From NCBI RefSeq assembly GCF_029892605.1, contig NZ_JARXWF010000015.1, positions 38,888 to 102,887 on the forward strand: a DNA stretch of 64,000 nucleotides, given 5' to 3'. The stretch is from Parabacteroides sp. PM6-13. Lineage in GTDB: Bacteria; Bacteroidota; Bacteroidia; Bacteroidales; Tannerellaceae. This document shows, piece after piece, positions 18,501 through 27,709 of the stretch. The notes below the pieces were generated by a model that saw only the letters and a list, made by a program, of their open reading frames with translations, was not told where the DNA came from and searched no databases. The translations under genes were made by a program, and so were the position numbers. How positions within the stretch are numbered: position 1 is the stretch's first letter; every line of letters starts with the position of its first letter.

Positions 18501-19118
18501 CAGAAAGATGAAATAGAAGAAGCCGCCAAATACGGACAAAAACCGGGTGATCCGAAAGTAGCCAACCACTACACAGCCGACGACCGGGTAAACGCCGACG
18601 GAACCACCACGCCTGTTTACAACAACGAAGACAAGCAGTTCCTGGGCGAAACAGTTCCTCCTATTCATTGGGCCATGCGTAACAGCTTCACCCTCTTTAA
18701 GAACTGGAATTTCTCTTTCAATCTCTACTCCTATATGGGGCACAAGAGCCAGGATGGCAACTACCTGAATAACGACAACGGGTATTCACAGATCACCAAT
18801 TGCCAGAATCTCTACAGCAAGGAGTATTGGACAGTCGATAACCCCACGAACAAATATGCCCGCCTCTCGGCACAAGGTCCCACAGGACTTACCGCTCCGA
18901 ACCGGGTGATCAACCGTTCGTTTATTCGTCTGGAAAACATCTCACTGGCCTACAATGTTCCGGCCACACTCCTGTCTAAGATACATATCCAGAATGCCAA
19001 GATCTTTGCTACCGTACGCAATGTCGCTACCTGGAGCAAAGAATGGGAATACGGAGACCCGGAAACAGGCAATATCGCACCGAGAACTTATTCTTTAGGT
19101 TTAAATGTAACTTTTTAA
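15552..19118 (+). CDS. SusC/RagA-type TonB-dependent transporter with STN domain
   Basis: 1188 residues. Signal peptide (MKATAILLLLVASSIWA, after an N-terminal extension), STN domain (about 50-125, TLHAENAAVRDVLKEIEKQT), carboxypeptidase-like beta-sandwich (about 137-215, ITGSVVDEYGEPVIGANVVE), TonB box and SusC signature (DEVVVIGYGTIRKKDLTGSV), plug, then a 22-strand barrel ending in Val-Thr-Phe. It imports oligosaccharides with the SusD lipoprotein at the outer membrane; the STN domain talks to FecR. A weak stem (AACCGG/CCGGTT, 15,455-15,485) lies in the 151-bp leader between fecR and this gene. Confidence 0.95.
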   Translation: MEKKETFKIHLLFKPPFKRVIRKMKATAILLLLVASSIWATETHSQTTKVTLHAENAAVRDVLKEIEKQTDYLFIYNPQEVVLSGSTSLVAEGKIVAEVLNDLFAGTDIFYAMEGANIMLMKRPKMSILQAENKKQITGSVVDEYGEPVIGANVVEKGTTNGTTTDIDGNFSLLITEHAILQISYIGYIAQEVAVGGKNKIDITLREDAQTLDEVVVIGYGTIRKKDLTGSVSQIRPDALANEAPKTVQDVLRGTAGLNIGFSNSAKGGGSMSIRGQRSVYTDGGHNDPLIILDGMMFYGELSEINPNDIAQIDVLKDASSAAVYGAKAANGVVIVTTKKGKSEKPVINFSANVGWTAMADSRKVYDPEGYLNYRTDFYTTDTYGVNPSTGKYEAYQTGNRPAGYYDRPTNNNLNKYGLTLDAWRNQTTQADGMSIDEVWGRRIGLNASEVTLANFLAGKTFDWYDHSFQTGFNQDYNVSVSGMSERVNYYFSLGYISNEGVVRGNEYSAIRSNLKLDTKITDWFSVGANVNFQNRSDGDIATDWYNQITSNSPFATPYNEEGELVPHPQGENAYWKGYNFDYDRQYLDLEKGFTVLNSILTAKLTLPLGFTYSFNVAPRFQYFYDRYFRSSEHPDWQAETQDRVIREQSKRFDWSLNNTVTWDYTFAQKHHTILTLVQEAEERESWADRVIARNILPSEALGIHANANADKNLSEFKATDTRETATGYLARLFYSYDDKYMGTFSFRRDGYSAFGTTNPYANFLSGALAWTFTNENFWQWDHVLDSGKLRVSFGQNGNRSLSDPYIALANLALGNYAQGYINASNNTLMDMKYLFVNRLPNTGLQWEKTTSWNAGLDLSFLRGRINASMEYYIMPTTDMIMNQSLPNFTGFSSITTNLGRVENRGVELSINTRNIENENFNWTTSFSFSFNKNEIKKLYGEYETSIDAAGNVITKERDDISNKWFIGHPINVIWDYEVTGIWQKDEIEEAAKYGQKPGDPKVANHYTADDRVNADGTTTPVYNNEDKQFLGETVPPIHWAMRNSFTLFKNWNFSFNLYSYMGHKSQDGNYLNNDNGYSQITNCQNLYSKEYWTVDNPTNKYARLSAQGPTGLTAPNRVINRSFIRLENISLAYNVPATLLSKIHIQNAKIFATVRNVATWSKEWEYGDPETGNIAPRTYSLGLNVTF

Positions 19119-19130
19119 AAAGAACAAATC

Positions 19131-21068
19131 ATGAAATATACTAGAAGCTTATTCAAACTATTGACGGGAGTCGCTTGTATATCCGCGCTTCTTACGGGAT
19201 GTTCCGATGATTTTCTGAAACCGGATCCCCTCTCTTTGTATGAACCGACAGCCACATTCAGCACGGTAAAAGGGTTAGATGCCGCCCTGGCCTCAGCCGA
19301 CAAGGCGTTACGCGCTTACTGGACCAATACCGATCCGATCGACCTCATGTTGCCTCTGATGAGTGAATACCTATTCTCCGATCTGACCGTAGCGGGCAAG
19401 ACCGACGATGCGGCCGCCTTCTGCGACATCAACGAACGTTTCACACCGACCGATGGCTGGTACAATTTCGACCAAAATCGCCTGGTTATTTTCTGGGGAG
19501 AGACCTATAACGGTATTAAGTATGCCAATACGGTCATCAGCTATATCGACAAGGTAGAGGGATTGAATGAGAGCACCAAGAACGAATACCTTGGTCGCGC
19601 CTATTTTCATCGTGCCTATCGCTATATGAACCTCTGCTTCCAATTTGGCGATGTTCCTTTCGTATCCAAAATCATCGAATCACCTAAGCAAGATTATAAG
19701 AGCACCAAACGGGAAGCGATCATCAAGCGACTGGTACAGGATATGGAGTTTGCCGTACAATATGTGCCCGATCAAAAAGATATGACCTATATCGGTATGA
19801 TCAATAAAGGCGCTTGCCGTCAATTATTGATTAAGTGTTATTTGGCCAACGGAGATTTTCAGAAAGCCAAAGAGCAGGCGGATATCCTGATCGGACAATC
19901 CGGCTATAGCTTGATGGAAAACACCTTTGGCACCTTCTCGAACCCTTACCCCAAGACCTGGAACATCACCAACAACGTGATCTGGAACTTGCATCAGGGA
20001 GGCAACAAGGCGATCGCTGCCAACAAAGAAGCGATTCTCGTTATGCCTAACCGCTACGGAACAGAGTCCGGTATCCGCACCCGTACCATGCGCAACCTGG
20101 TACCGCGCTGGAATGCCGACGAGATCAAAACACCCGACAACGTAAGAGCCGTGGATAATTTCGCCTTGAACAATGTGAATTACAAAGAGGACCTCGACTT
20201 CAATCATACCTTCGGACGTGGACAGGCAGTTGTTCGTCCTACCTACTTCGCTGAGAACACCCTGTGGTATGTGAATGGCATCAACGACGAGGGAGACCTG
20301 CGCCACAGCCACACCGTAGGCAACTGGGCACGTATGGAAGACTTGCGCTATAACCGTCCGGATACCAAATACCATGGCGAGAATGTACGCTATAGCTGGA
20401 CAGACGAAAACGGTAACACCAAGATTCTTTGTTCCGACACCATTCGTTGCTGGTTCGACTGGCCGCACTATAAACTATGGTCTGAATCACCCGAAGACGA
20501 TGCACCTTCGGCTAACCAATACAACGGAGGCGGATACGCCGACTTCTACTGCTATCGCCTGGCAGAGACCTACCTGCTTCGTGCCGAAGCTAAGTATTAC
20601 CTGGGTGATGCCTCGGCTGTCGACGATGTCAATGCCGTTCGCCGCCGTGCTAAATGCCAGCAGCTCTATACCACGGTGACGATTGATGACATCGCAGATG
20701 AGCGTGCTCGCGAACTCTATATGGAAGAGTGGCGTTTCACTGAGTTGAGCCGCATCTCCTACTGTCTCGCTCTTAGTGGCAAGCCCGACAACGAAGGGAA
20801 AACCTACGATAAAAACCGCCTGCACGAAGATAGCTTCTGGTTCCATCGTATCACCAACTACAACAACTATTACAACAAGGATACCGGTGCTAACATCAGG
20901 GGTCGCAAATACACCATGGGCAGACACAACATCAACTGGCCTATTCCGCAATCGGCCATCGATGCCAATCGTCTGGGACAGCTTAGCCAGAATCCCGGCT
21001 ACAGCGGCTATGATCCGAATGTAGAGAAGTGGGAGACTTGGGAAGAGGCGGTAGCTGACGAGAATTAA
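19131..21068 (+). CDS. SusD/RagB-type glycan-binding lipoprotein
   Basis: 645 residues. Lipoprotein signal with lipobox LTGC (Cys24). The N-terminal SusD-like region (FLKPDPLSLYEPTATFSTVKGLDAALASADKALR), TPR helices (YLGRAYFHRAYRYMNLC) and the RagB C-terminus (AETYLLRAEAKYYLG, EERARELYMEEWRF-like block) are clear. It forms the lid of the SusC barrel on the cell surface and captures glycans. Starts 12 bp after susC, so tightly coupled. Longer than the usual ~550 residues. Confidence 0.95.
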   Translation: MKYTRSLFKLLTGVACISALLTGCSDDFLKPDPLSLYEPTATFSTVKGLDAALASADKALRAYWTNTDPIDLMLPLMSEYLFSDLTVAGKTDDAAAFCDINERFTPTDGWYNFDQNRLVIFWGETYNGIKYANTVISYIDKVEGLNESTKNEYLGRAYFHRAYRYMNLCFQFGDVPFVSKIIESPKQDYKSTKREAIIKRLVQDMEFAVQYVPDQKDMTYIGMINKGACRQLLIKCYLANGDFQKAKEQADILIGQSGYSLMENTFGTFSNPYPKTWNITNNVIWNLHQGGNKAIAANKEAILVMPNRYGTESGIRTRTMRNLVPRWNADEIKTPDNVRAVDNFALNNVNYKEDLDFNHTFGRGQAVVRPTYFAENTLWYVNGINDEGDLRHSHTVGNWARMEDLRYNRPDTKYHGENVRYSWTDENGNTKILCSDTIRCWFDWPHYKLWSESPEDDAPSANQYNGGGYADFYCYRLAETYLLRAEAKYYLGDASAVDDVNAVRRRAKCQQLYTTVTIDDIADERARELYMEEWRFTELSRISYCLALSGKPDNEGKTYDKNRLHEDSFWFHRITNYNNYYNKDTGANIRGRKYTMGRHNINWPIPQSAIDANRLGQLSQNPGYSGYDPNVEKWETWEEAVADEN

Positions 21069-21094
21069 TCCATTTAATACATATAGAATAACAC

Positions 21095-23911
21095 ATGAGA
21101 AAAAAGATGATTCTTTTCCTGTTTCTTTGCCTAATAGGTAGCATCACACAGGCACAGGAAACGAAAAAACAGACACTGCCCCATTCTTTGGCAGCAAGTA
21201 CAGAGAAAATGATGCTATCCGGCTCTTGTCCTGACGACAATGTCACGTGGGATTTCTTCTGTACCGCTGGCCGAAAAAGTGGGGAATGGACGACGATTCG
21301 AGTGCCCTCCTGCTGGGAATTGGAAGGCTTCGGTGAGTACAACTACGGACACGATAGGAATAAAGCCTCTGAAAAGGGGCTCTATCGCACCTCTTTCACC
21401 CTGCCTGCCGACTGGAAAGGCAAGCGGATCTTCATCGTTTTCGAGGGATCGATGACCGACACGAAGGTGCGCGTCAACGGCAAGCAGGCGGGCGATATCC
21501 ATCAGGGATCGTTCTACCGCTTCAAACGGGAGATCACCCACCTGGTATCCCATAAGTCGGAAAACCGCCTGGAGGTGGAGGTAAGTAAAATGTCGTCGAA
21601 CGCCAGCGTGAACAGTGCGGAGCGCGAGGCGGACTTCTGGATCTTCGGCGGTATCTTCCGCCCGGTCTACCTGGAGGCACAGCCCAACACCTTTGTGGAA
21701 TACACCGCCATCGATGCCCAGCAAGACGGGGAGATACGCCTGGAGGCCTTCCTGAATCGCGAGGTGGCCAACGCGGAGATACAGGTCGATCTGTTCGATG
21801 CCCAATCGGGTAAGAAGGTGGGCGATTTCCAAGCGGCCTACCCCACAAAGACGAAACAGCTCATCGCCTCATCGCAGATCGCCGGGGTGACGCCCTGGTC
21901 GGCCGAAGACCCGCATCTCTATCACGCGGTGATCACCGTCAGCCAAAAAGGGAAAGCCCTTCACACCCTCCGCGAACGCTTCGGATTCCGCACCGTTGAG
22001 GTGAAGGAGCGCGATGGTGTCTATGTGAACGGGCAGAAGATCCGTTTCAAGGGTATCAACCGCCACTCGCACTGGCCTACCACCGGACGCAGCGTAAGCC
22101 CGGAGCAGAACCTCAACGACGTGAAGCTGATCAAGGAGATGAATATGAACGCGGTACGTATGTCGCATTACCCACCCGACAAAAACTTCCTGGAGGTATG
22201 CGACTCATTGGGACTCTATGTGATCGACGAATTATGCGCCTGGCAAAGCCCTCCCTACGATACGGGTGTAGGCACCATCCTATTACACGAGATGCTGAAA
22301 AGGGACATCAACCATCCCTCTATCATCTTTTGGGCAAACGGTAACGAAGGGGGATTCAACTTCGACCTGGATCCGATCTTCCCACAGCTCGATATTCAGA
22401 AACGTCCGGTATTACACCCCTGGGCGCTCTTCTCGGGCATCAATACGATACACTATATCACCTATCACTCGGGCATCCGGGATATGTTCAACGGACGGGA
22501 GATCTTTATGCCGACAGAGCTGATCCATGGGCTCTACGATGGCGGACATGGCGCGGGACTGGATGATTTCTGGAACCTGATGCTCTCCAATCCGCTCTCT
22601 GCCGGGATGTTCCTGTGGGACTTCGCCGATCAGGCCGTGGTGCGCACCGACAAAAACGGTCTGTTGGATACCGACAAAGACCATGGGGCGGACGGTATTG
22701 TGGGACCCTACCGCGAGAAAGAGGGCAGCTTCTATACGGTCAAAGAGATCTGGTCGCCCATCTTTGTGGAGAAGAAATATATCACCCCCGCCTGGGATGG
22801 CACGTTGCGGATCGAGAACCGCTATGACTTCACCAATACCCGCGATTGCTCCTTTAGCTATCGCCTCGTGCGCATCAATTCGTTGGAAGGAGAGAAGGAA
22901 GAGAAGAGGGGCACAATCGACGCTCCCGCCATCGATCCCTGGCATAAGGGTGACCTCAAGATTGCCCTGCCTGACGACTGGAAGAGATACGATGTACTGT
23001 ACCTAACAGCCAAGGGACCTAAAGGAGAAGAACTGTACACCTGGAGCTTCGAGTTGACCTCGCCGGCCTTCTTTGCAGAAAGGATACTGGAGACGATACC
23101 GGCCGGAGCGTCGAAGGCTACAGCCACAGAAGAGGATTCCTATTATCTCCTCTCGGCAGCAGGCATCCGGGTGAAAATCGACAAGAAGAGCGGGTTATTG
23201 AAAGAGGTCGTAAACGGAAAAGGGCTTATTCCGCTGACCGACGGACCGGTCTATATCACCGAAAGGGATGTCGTATGCAAGGAGGTTGCTTTGACCACGG
23301 CAGACGGCTTGCCACGAATCGATGTGGTGTATAACTACCAGCGGGGTGGCGAAGCCTATCGTTTTTTCTGGGTGATGCAAGACAATGGGGTGCTTCAGCT
23401 CGACTACGGCTACCGTCCGCAAGACGATATTGAGATGATTGGTATCACCTTCCGCTTCCCGGAAGAGGGAGTAAGCGGAGCGAAACTGATGGCCAACGGT
23501 CCCTATCGGGTCTATAACAACCGATTGAAAGGAGGTATCTTGGATGTTTGGGAGAAAGAATACAACGATGCCATCACCGGCGAGCGATGGATCTATCCCG
23601 AGTTCAAGGGCTATTACTCCCTGTTCTATGGCATGAGGCTACTTTGTCCTACCCCGTTCGAGGTCTACTGCGCTTCGGAAGACATTTCGCTCCACCTGTT
23701 TACACCTGCCATACAGCAACAGTACAGTGTGGAAAGAAACTTCACCTTCCCCAAGTACCCGGAAGGGAATATCTCCTTTATGGATGCCATTCCGGCAGTA
23801 GGCACCAAGTTCGGCAAGGCAGAGAACTTCGGGCCACAGTCGCAAAATCATCGGTTTAAGATCTACGGATCACCCAACCTGAAAAATAAGATCTATTTCA
23901 AGTTTCATTGA
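21095..23911 (+). CDS. Glycoside hydrolase family 2 (beta-galactosidase-like)
   Basis: 938 residues with a signal peptide (ends ITQAQ). Domains: jelly-roll sugar-binding (about 45-200), Ig-like (200-290), TIM barrel (300-560), then C-terminal beta domains. In the barrel, FKGINRHSHWPTTGRS and MNAVRMSHYPPDKNFLEVCD are LacZ-type hallmarks. The acid/base is probably Glu418 (ANGNEGG) and the nucleophile probably Glu475 (MPTELIHG). Family members cleave terminal beta-linked galactose, mannose, glucuronic acid or similar; the exact sugar cannot be read here. Third gene of the sus-like operon and its only enzyme; ends at a strong terminator. Confidence 0.88.
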   Translation: MRKKMILFLFLCLIGSITQAQETKKQTLPHSLAASTEKMMLSGSCPDDNVTWDFFCTAGRKSGEWTTIRVPSCWELEGFGEYNYGHDRNKASEKGLYRTSFTLPADWKGKRIFIVFEGSMTDTKVRVNGKQAGDIHQGSFYRFKREITHLVSHKSENRLEVEVSKMSSNASVNSAEREADFWIFGGIFRPVYLEAQPNTFVEYTAIDAQQDGEIRLEAFLNREVANAEIQVDLFDAQSGKKVGDFQAAYPTKTKQLIASSQIAGVTPWSAEDPHLYHAVITVSQKGKALHTLRERFGFRTVEVKERDGVYVNGQKIRFKGINRHSHWPTTGRSVSPEQNLNDVKLIKEMNMNAVRMSHYPPDKNFLEVCDSLGLYVIDELCAWQSPPYDTGVGTILLHEMLKRDINHPSIIFWANGNEGGFNFDLDPIFPQLDIQKRPVLHPWALFSGINTIHYITYHSGIRDMFNGREIFMPTELIHGLYDGGHGAGLDDFWNLMLSNPLSAGMFLWDFADQAVVRTDKNGLLDTDKDHGADGIVGPYREKEGSFYTVKEIWSPIFVEKKYITPAWDGTLRIENRYDFTNTRDCSFSYRLVRINSLEGEKEEKRGTIDAPAIDPWHKGDLKIALPDDWKRYDVLYLTAKGPKGEELYTWSFELTSPAFFAERILETIPAGASKATATEEDSYYLLSAAGIRVKIDKKSGLLKEVVNGKGLIPLTDGPVYITERDVVCKEVALTTADGLPRIDVVYNYQRGGEAYRFFWVMQDNGVLQLDYGYRPQDDIEMIGITFRFPEEGVSGAKLMANGPYRVYNNRLKGGILDVWEKEYNDAITGERWIYPEFKGYYSLFYGMRLLCPTPFEVYCASEDISLHLFTPAIQQQYSVERNFTFPKYPEGNISFMDAIPAVGTKFGKAENFGPQSQNHRFKIYGSPNLKNKIYFKFH

Positions 23912-23915
23912 TTTC

Positions 23916-23954
23916 AAAAAAACCGGGCGGGATGTATCATCGCCCGGTTTTTTT
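23916..23954 (+). terminator. Terminator of the SusC/SusD/GH2 operon
   Basis: Perfect 9-bp stem AACCGGGCG/CGCCCGGTT (23,921-23,929 with 23,941-23,949), 11-nt loop, preceded by A-run and followed by T-run, 5 bp after the GH2 stop. Good rho-independent terminator. It separates the ECF sigma gene from the operon; a -7-like TATCTTTG at 23,971-23,978 suggests that the sigma gene has its own start. Confidence 0.88.
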
Positions 23955-24026
23955 CTTTGCTAAATAATTTTATCTTTGTAAGCTATTGTTCCAAATCTAA
24001 TTACTGCCAAAGAAATTATTTTCAGC

Positions 24027-24599
24027 ATGGAGAGAGTTGATGCAACGGGATTCCGAAAATTCTATCATCTGTATTACAACAGATGCTTTCTCTTTGCCAA
24101 ATCCTATGTGTTCGACGATTGGGTGGCGGAAGATATTGCTTCGGAGGCACTGATCAAGATTTGGGAAATAACCAAAACCAAAGAGATCGAAAACCCTAAG
24201 GTGCTCCTGTTCACCATCGTAAAACACAAATCGCTGGACTACCTGAGGCATGAATCCGTCAAACAAAATACCTTAGCCAACCTATCCGAATACGGCAAAA
24301 GAGAACTCGACATTCGAATATCCACCTTGGAAGCCTCTGATCCCGAGAAGATCTTTGCCAGCGATATCCAGCAGATCATCCGGCAATCACTGGATCGCCT
24401 TCCGGAACAAACGCGGCAGATCTTCGAAATGAACCGCTTTCAAAACCTATCCAAAAAAGAGATTGCCGACAGCTTTGGTATCACCATAAAAGGGGTTGAT
24501 TACCATCTCTCCAAAGCATTGAAAGTGTTGCGGGAAAATCTCAAAGATTATTTGCCTATCTTATTATTTTTCGCGCAGGAACCCATGAGCCGTTTGTAA
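24027..24599 (+). CDS. ECF RNA polymerase sigma factor
   Basis: 190 residues with sigma region 2 (about 5-75: FRKFYHLYYNRCFLFAKSYV, DDWVAEDIASEALIKIWE) and region 4 (about 120-175: LDRLPEQTRQIFEMNRFQNL, then KKEIADSFGITIKGVDYHLS), and no anti-sigma segment. It fits the Bacteroidetes ECF group that works with FecR anti-sigma factors. The only FecR in view is at 14,459, so this is probably its partner, placed at the opposite end of the locus behind a terminator. A TATCTTTG -7-like box is 49 bp upstream. Confidence 0.92.
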   Translation: MERVDATGFRKFYHLYYNRCFLFAKSYVFDDWVAEDIASEALIKIWEITKTKEIENPKVLLFTIVKHKSLDYLRHESVKQNTLANLSEYGKRELDIRISTLEASDPEKIFASDIQQIIRQSLDRLPEQTRQIFEMNRFQNLSKKEIADSFGITIKGVDYHLSKALKVLRENLKDYLPILLFFAQEPMSRL

Positions 24600-24672
24600 G
24601 GATAGATAAGGAGTATTGCCTCTTTTCCCAAATAAATTGTTTTTCTTTGCAGCTGAAAAGAGACAAACGTAT

Positions 24673-25437
24673 ATGAAAAGATATATCCTGTTGATTTTGC
24701 TGTGTGTGAACGCGTCGTTGGGCTGGAGTCAGACCAACAGCGAACAGGCCGTGCCGGTCGACTCCGTGCCAGTGCGGATGCCGATTGCTGAATACACCTT
24801 CAAGCCAAAGCAACTGATCCTGCCCGCGGCACTTATCGGCGTAGGGGCAGCCGGGCATCTGATCGATGGTATGGAAGATTATCACCTCTTCAAGCGGGGA
24901 ACGCGCGACAAGCAGATACGGGTTGATGACTACCTGGAATGGGGTATGCTCGGTTGGGTATTTGTATGCGATCTGATGGGAAAAGAGAAACACAACTGGG
25001 TAGACCAATTGATGGTGGTAGGGCTGGCTGAGGTATTGAATGCCGGCATGGTGCAGGGATTGAAAGAGGTGGTCGATGTCAAACGTCCGGACGGCAAGTC
25101 TCACAGCTTTCCATCGGGACATACCTCAAACGCCTTTCTGGGTGCGCATATCGCTTATAAGGAGTTTCGTCATAGCTCGCCGGTATTGGCTTATTCGGGT
25201 TATGCGATTGCCACTTTTGTCGCTGCCTCGCGCATCTACAACAACCGTCATTGGATGGCCGACGTGGTGGCCGGTGCCGGGTTCGGTATTCTCTCTGCTG
25301 AATTGTCTTATCTGATCTACTTCCCGGTGCGCAATGCCATTGCCCGGAACATCAACAAAAAGGCGGCTGACAATTGGGTGATTGCCCCTACGATGCAGTC
25401 GAATAATGTCGGATTATACCTGTCGTTTCGCTTCTGA
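24673..25437 (+). CDS. PAP2-superfamily phosphatase, exported
   Basis: 254 residues from the ATG at 24,673, which gives the signal peptide (MKRYILLILLCVNASLGWSQ). The three PAP2 motifs are intact: KEVVDVKRPDG (K-x6-RP), PSGHT, and SRIYNNRHWMADVVAG (SR-x5-H-x3-D). Such enzymes remove phosphate from lipids or undecaprenyl pyrophosphate; the C-terminal tail ending in Ser-Phe-Arg-Phe suggests an outer-membrane or periplasmic form. Convergent with the GH3 gene, 6 bp apart. Confidence 0.87.
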   Translation: MKRYILLILLCVNASLGWSQTNSEQAVPVDSVPVRMPIAEYTFKPKQLILPAALIGVGAAGHLIDGMEDYHLFKRGTRDKQIRVDDYLEWGMLGWVFVCDLMGKEKHNWVDQLMVVGLAEVLNAGMVQGLKEVVDVKRPDGKSHSFPSGHTSNAFLGAHIAYKEFRHSSPVLAYSGYAIATFVAASRIYNNRHWMADVVAGAGFGILSAELSYLIYFPVRNAIARNINKKAADNWVIAPTMQSNNVGLYLSFRF

Positions 25438-25443
25438 TCGCGA

Positions 25444-26970
25444 TCAGGCCAGTGAGGCCGAACGGTTGATCTCAAGCAGCTCTTCCAATAGTTCGCGGCT
25501 GTTGCTCAGGCGAGGGATCTTATGTTGCCCGCCCAGTTTTCCCCTTCGGGCTAACCATTCATAAAAAACACCTTCACGGGCTTCGACAATCTCCAGCGGT
25601 TGGAGCGAGATATTTTTGTAGCGTTTTGCCTCGTAGTCGGAGTTGAGATGCTGTAGGTTTTCATCCAACAGACGGGCATATTCTTCGATGGATTCGGGCT
25701 TTTTCACAAATTCGATGATCCACTGATGACAACCTCTTGCTTTGTTGAGCATAAAAAGAGGAGCCGCAGTATATTCTTTTACTTCGGCGCCAGTTTGTTG
25801 ATTGGTCAGCGCAATGGCTTTATCGGCATTGTCGACCATTAACTCTTCGCCAAAGGCATTGATATAATGTTTGGTGCGCCCGGAGATAACAAATTTATGA
25901 GGGAATAACGAGGTAAAACGAACCGTGTCGCCTATCTGATAGCGCCACAGGCCGCCCAGGGTGCTGATAATCATCGCGTAGTTGATATCTTTCTTCACCT
26001 CATGCAATGGCAGGACGGTCGGATTATCGCTATCGAGCTCATCCAACGGGATAAATTCATAGAAAACGCCATAATCCTGCATCAACAACAGGCTACGATC
26101 GCTCAGATCGCTTTGGATACCAAAGAATCCTTCGGAAGCATTATAGGTTTCCATATAGTGCATATTATCGGAAGGGATCAACGCCTTATAGCGGTCGCGG
26201 TAGGGCTCAAAACTAATGCCTCCATGGAAGAAAACCTCCATATTCGGCCAGACCTCGGTCAGATATTCTTTGCCCGTTTTGGCCAGTATAGCACGAATCA
26301 ACACCAGCATCCAGGAGGGAACCCCTGAAAGGCTGTTCACATCTTTGTTCCAGGTGCTTTCGACAATCGCTTTGATCTTGCTCTCCCACTCATCCATCAG
26401 GATGATCTTTTTCTTGGGCACACGCACCAGATTGACCAACGGATTGAGGTTTTGCAGCAATACCGCCGAAAGGTCGCCCTGGTGAGCCTGAGCATTCAGG
26501 GCAGAAGGGCTGTGGCTTCCGCCGAGTATCAACCCTTTTTTCGAAAAAAAGCAACTTTTGGGATTGTTTTCCAGATAGAGCGCCACGCAATCGACCCCGC
26601 CTTTGTAATGACAGCGCCAGAGGATCTCATCGGTCACAGGAATAAATTTGCTCTTATCGTTTGTCGTGCCGCTGCTACGGGCATACCAACGCACAACAGA
26701 TGGCCACAACACATTCTTTTCGCCATTCACCATGCGGGTGATATAGGGCTTCAGATCGTCGTAGGTCTGGATAGGGAAACGCTCCTTGTAGTCCTGGTAA
26801 GAACGGATACTTTTGTAATCGTACTTCTTCCCCCATTCAGTATGTCGCGCCTTATCCAGCAACTTCTTCAGCTGTTTCTGCTGAATAAGATCACTGTATT
26901 CCGCAAACTTCTCGATATTGCCCCGGCGATGCTGGAAAAAAGGAGAAATAAGACTTGTTAATATATCCAT
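25444..26970 (-). CDS. GH3 (auxin-responsive) family adenylate-forming enzyme
   Basis: 508 residues. The YARSSGTTNDKSKFIPVT motif binds ATP phosphates, with FHGGISFEPYRDRY and YNASEGFFGIQSD further on, all classic for the GH3 acyl-adenylate family. Plant members conjugate amino acids to jasmonate or auxin; bacterial members of this clade have no settled substrate. Cytoplasmic, monocistronic. Normal length, no lost motif. Confidence 0.88.
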   Translation of the reverse strand: MDILTSLISPFFQHRRGNIEKFAEYSDLIQQKQLKKLLDKARHTEWGKKYDYKSIRSYQDYKERFPIQTYDDLKPYITRMVNGEKNVLWPSVVRWYARSSGTTNDKSKFIPVTDEILWRCHYKGGVDCVALYLENNPKSCFFSKKGLILGGSHSPSALNAQAHQGDLSAVLLQNLNPLVNLVRVPKKKIILMDEWESKIKAIVESTWNKDVNSLSGVPSWMLVLIRAILAKTGKEYLTEVWPNMEVFFHGGISFEPYRDRYKALIPSDNMHYMETYNASEGFFGIQSDLSDRSLLLMQDYGVFYEFIPLDELDSDNPTVLPLHEVKKDINYAMIISTLGGLWRYQIGDTVRFTSLFPHKFVISGRTKHYINAFGEELMVDNADKAIALTNQQTGAEVKEYTAAPLFMLNKARGCHQWIIEFVKKPESIEEYARLLDENLQHLNSDYEAKRYKNISLQPLEIVEAREGVFYEWLARRGKLGGQHKIPRLSNSRELLEELLEINRSASLA

Positions 26971-27145
26971 CCCAATCTGTTTATTATATAAACCGCAAAT
27001 GTAGCGATATTGTTTATTAATCAGCCATTCAGGCCAGAGAAATTAAACGTTCTCGCCCCATTTTGCTTTCATCGGGATATCGGCTATAAAAAGGGAGGAA
27101 ATGAAAAACCGAAGTGTAAGCAACCGGGGGAAACAATTCTTTTCA

Positions 27146-27475
27146 TTATAAAAAATGTGCTATCACATGATTGTTGGAAATATAGCGGATTAAATAGACT
27201 AAATCTTCTTTGTCCTGGTAAATCGTAAAGAACACTACCCATTGTGTTGTTTTGTTTTTCCGGAAAGTAGCATAATACATTCCATCTCCAAATTGCTCAA
27301 AGTAAGCGGGAGCTTTTCTTTTCGGCCTATTGGGCAATGTTGTTTTTATATCATACAGCAATTCATCTACATACCTCAACGCACTATCTTCCATGCCAAA
27401 ATAGTCCTTTTCAAATAGGATAGTAGTCAATTCATTAAAATAGTCTAAGGCCTCCGGTAAAAAGACAATCCTCAT
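27146..27475 (-). CDS. RelE/ParE-type toxin
   Basis: 109 residues with ParE/RelE-like order: N-terminal FLPEALDYFNEL helix, then Arg/Lys-rich beta strands (FRKNKTTQWVVFFTIYQDKEDLVYLIRYI). Family members block DNA gyrase (ParE) or cut ribosome-bound mRNA (RelE); which one cannot be told. The ATG overlaps the antitoxin stop by 4 bp (27,472-27,475), the usual coupling for this module. Confidence 0.72.
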   Translation of the reverse strand: MRIVFLPEALDYFNELTTILFEKDYFGMEDSALRYVDELLYDIKTTLPNRPKRKAPAYFEQFGDGMYYATFRKNKTTQWVVFFTIYQDKEDLVYLIRYISNNHVIAHFL

Positions 27476-27693
27476 TTCTTGTCGTGCTTGTATAGTTCCC
27501 TAATATGAGTTTTTGCTGCTGCAGCAAATTCTTCCATACTAACTGCCCGATAGAAATCCTCATCCGGTTTCTTAATACGTTTCAGACAAGCTGCGTCCTC
27601 AGCTAAAGGCTCCTCCGCTTGATAAACAGATGCAGGATCATGGAGGTTTTCCTTTTTGCCGGCCTCGTCATTTATGTTGTAGATTCGTTTCAT
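27472..27693 (-). CDS. Antitoxin of the RelE/ParE module
   Basis: 73 residues, acidic in the middle and with a C-terminal helix (SMEEFAAAAKTHIRELYKHDKK) suited to wrap a RelE-fold toxin. No clear DNA-binding fold; the N-terminus (MKRIYNINDEAGKKENLHDP) is unusual. The assignment rests mainly on position: first gene of a two-gene unit with a 4-bp overlap into the toxin gene. Promoter candidate at 27,710-27,740. Confidence 0.62.
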   Translation of the reverse strand: MKRIYNINDEAGKKENLHDPASVYQAEEPLAEDAACLKRIKKPDEDFYRAVSMEEFAAAAKTHIRELYKHDKK

Positions 27694-27709
27694 AGCTATT
27701 TGTTTTATA

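Noticed and set aside
26002..26328. Gene antisense to the GH3 enzyme
   Set aside because: No recognisable motif and complete overlap with a conserved enzyme gene.
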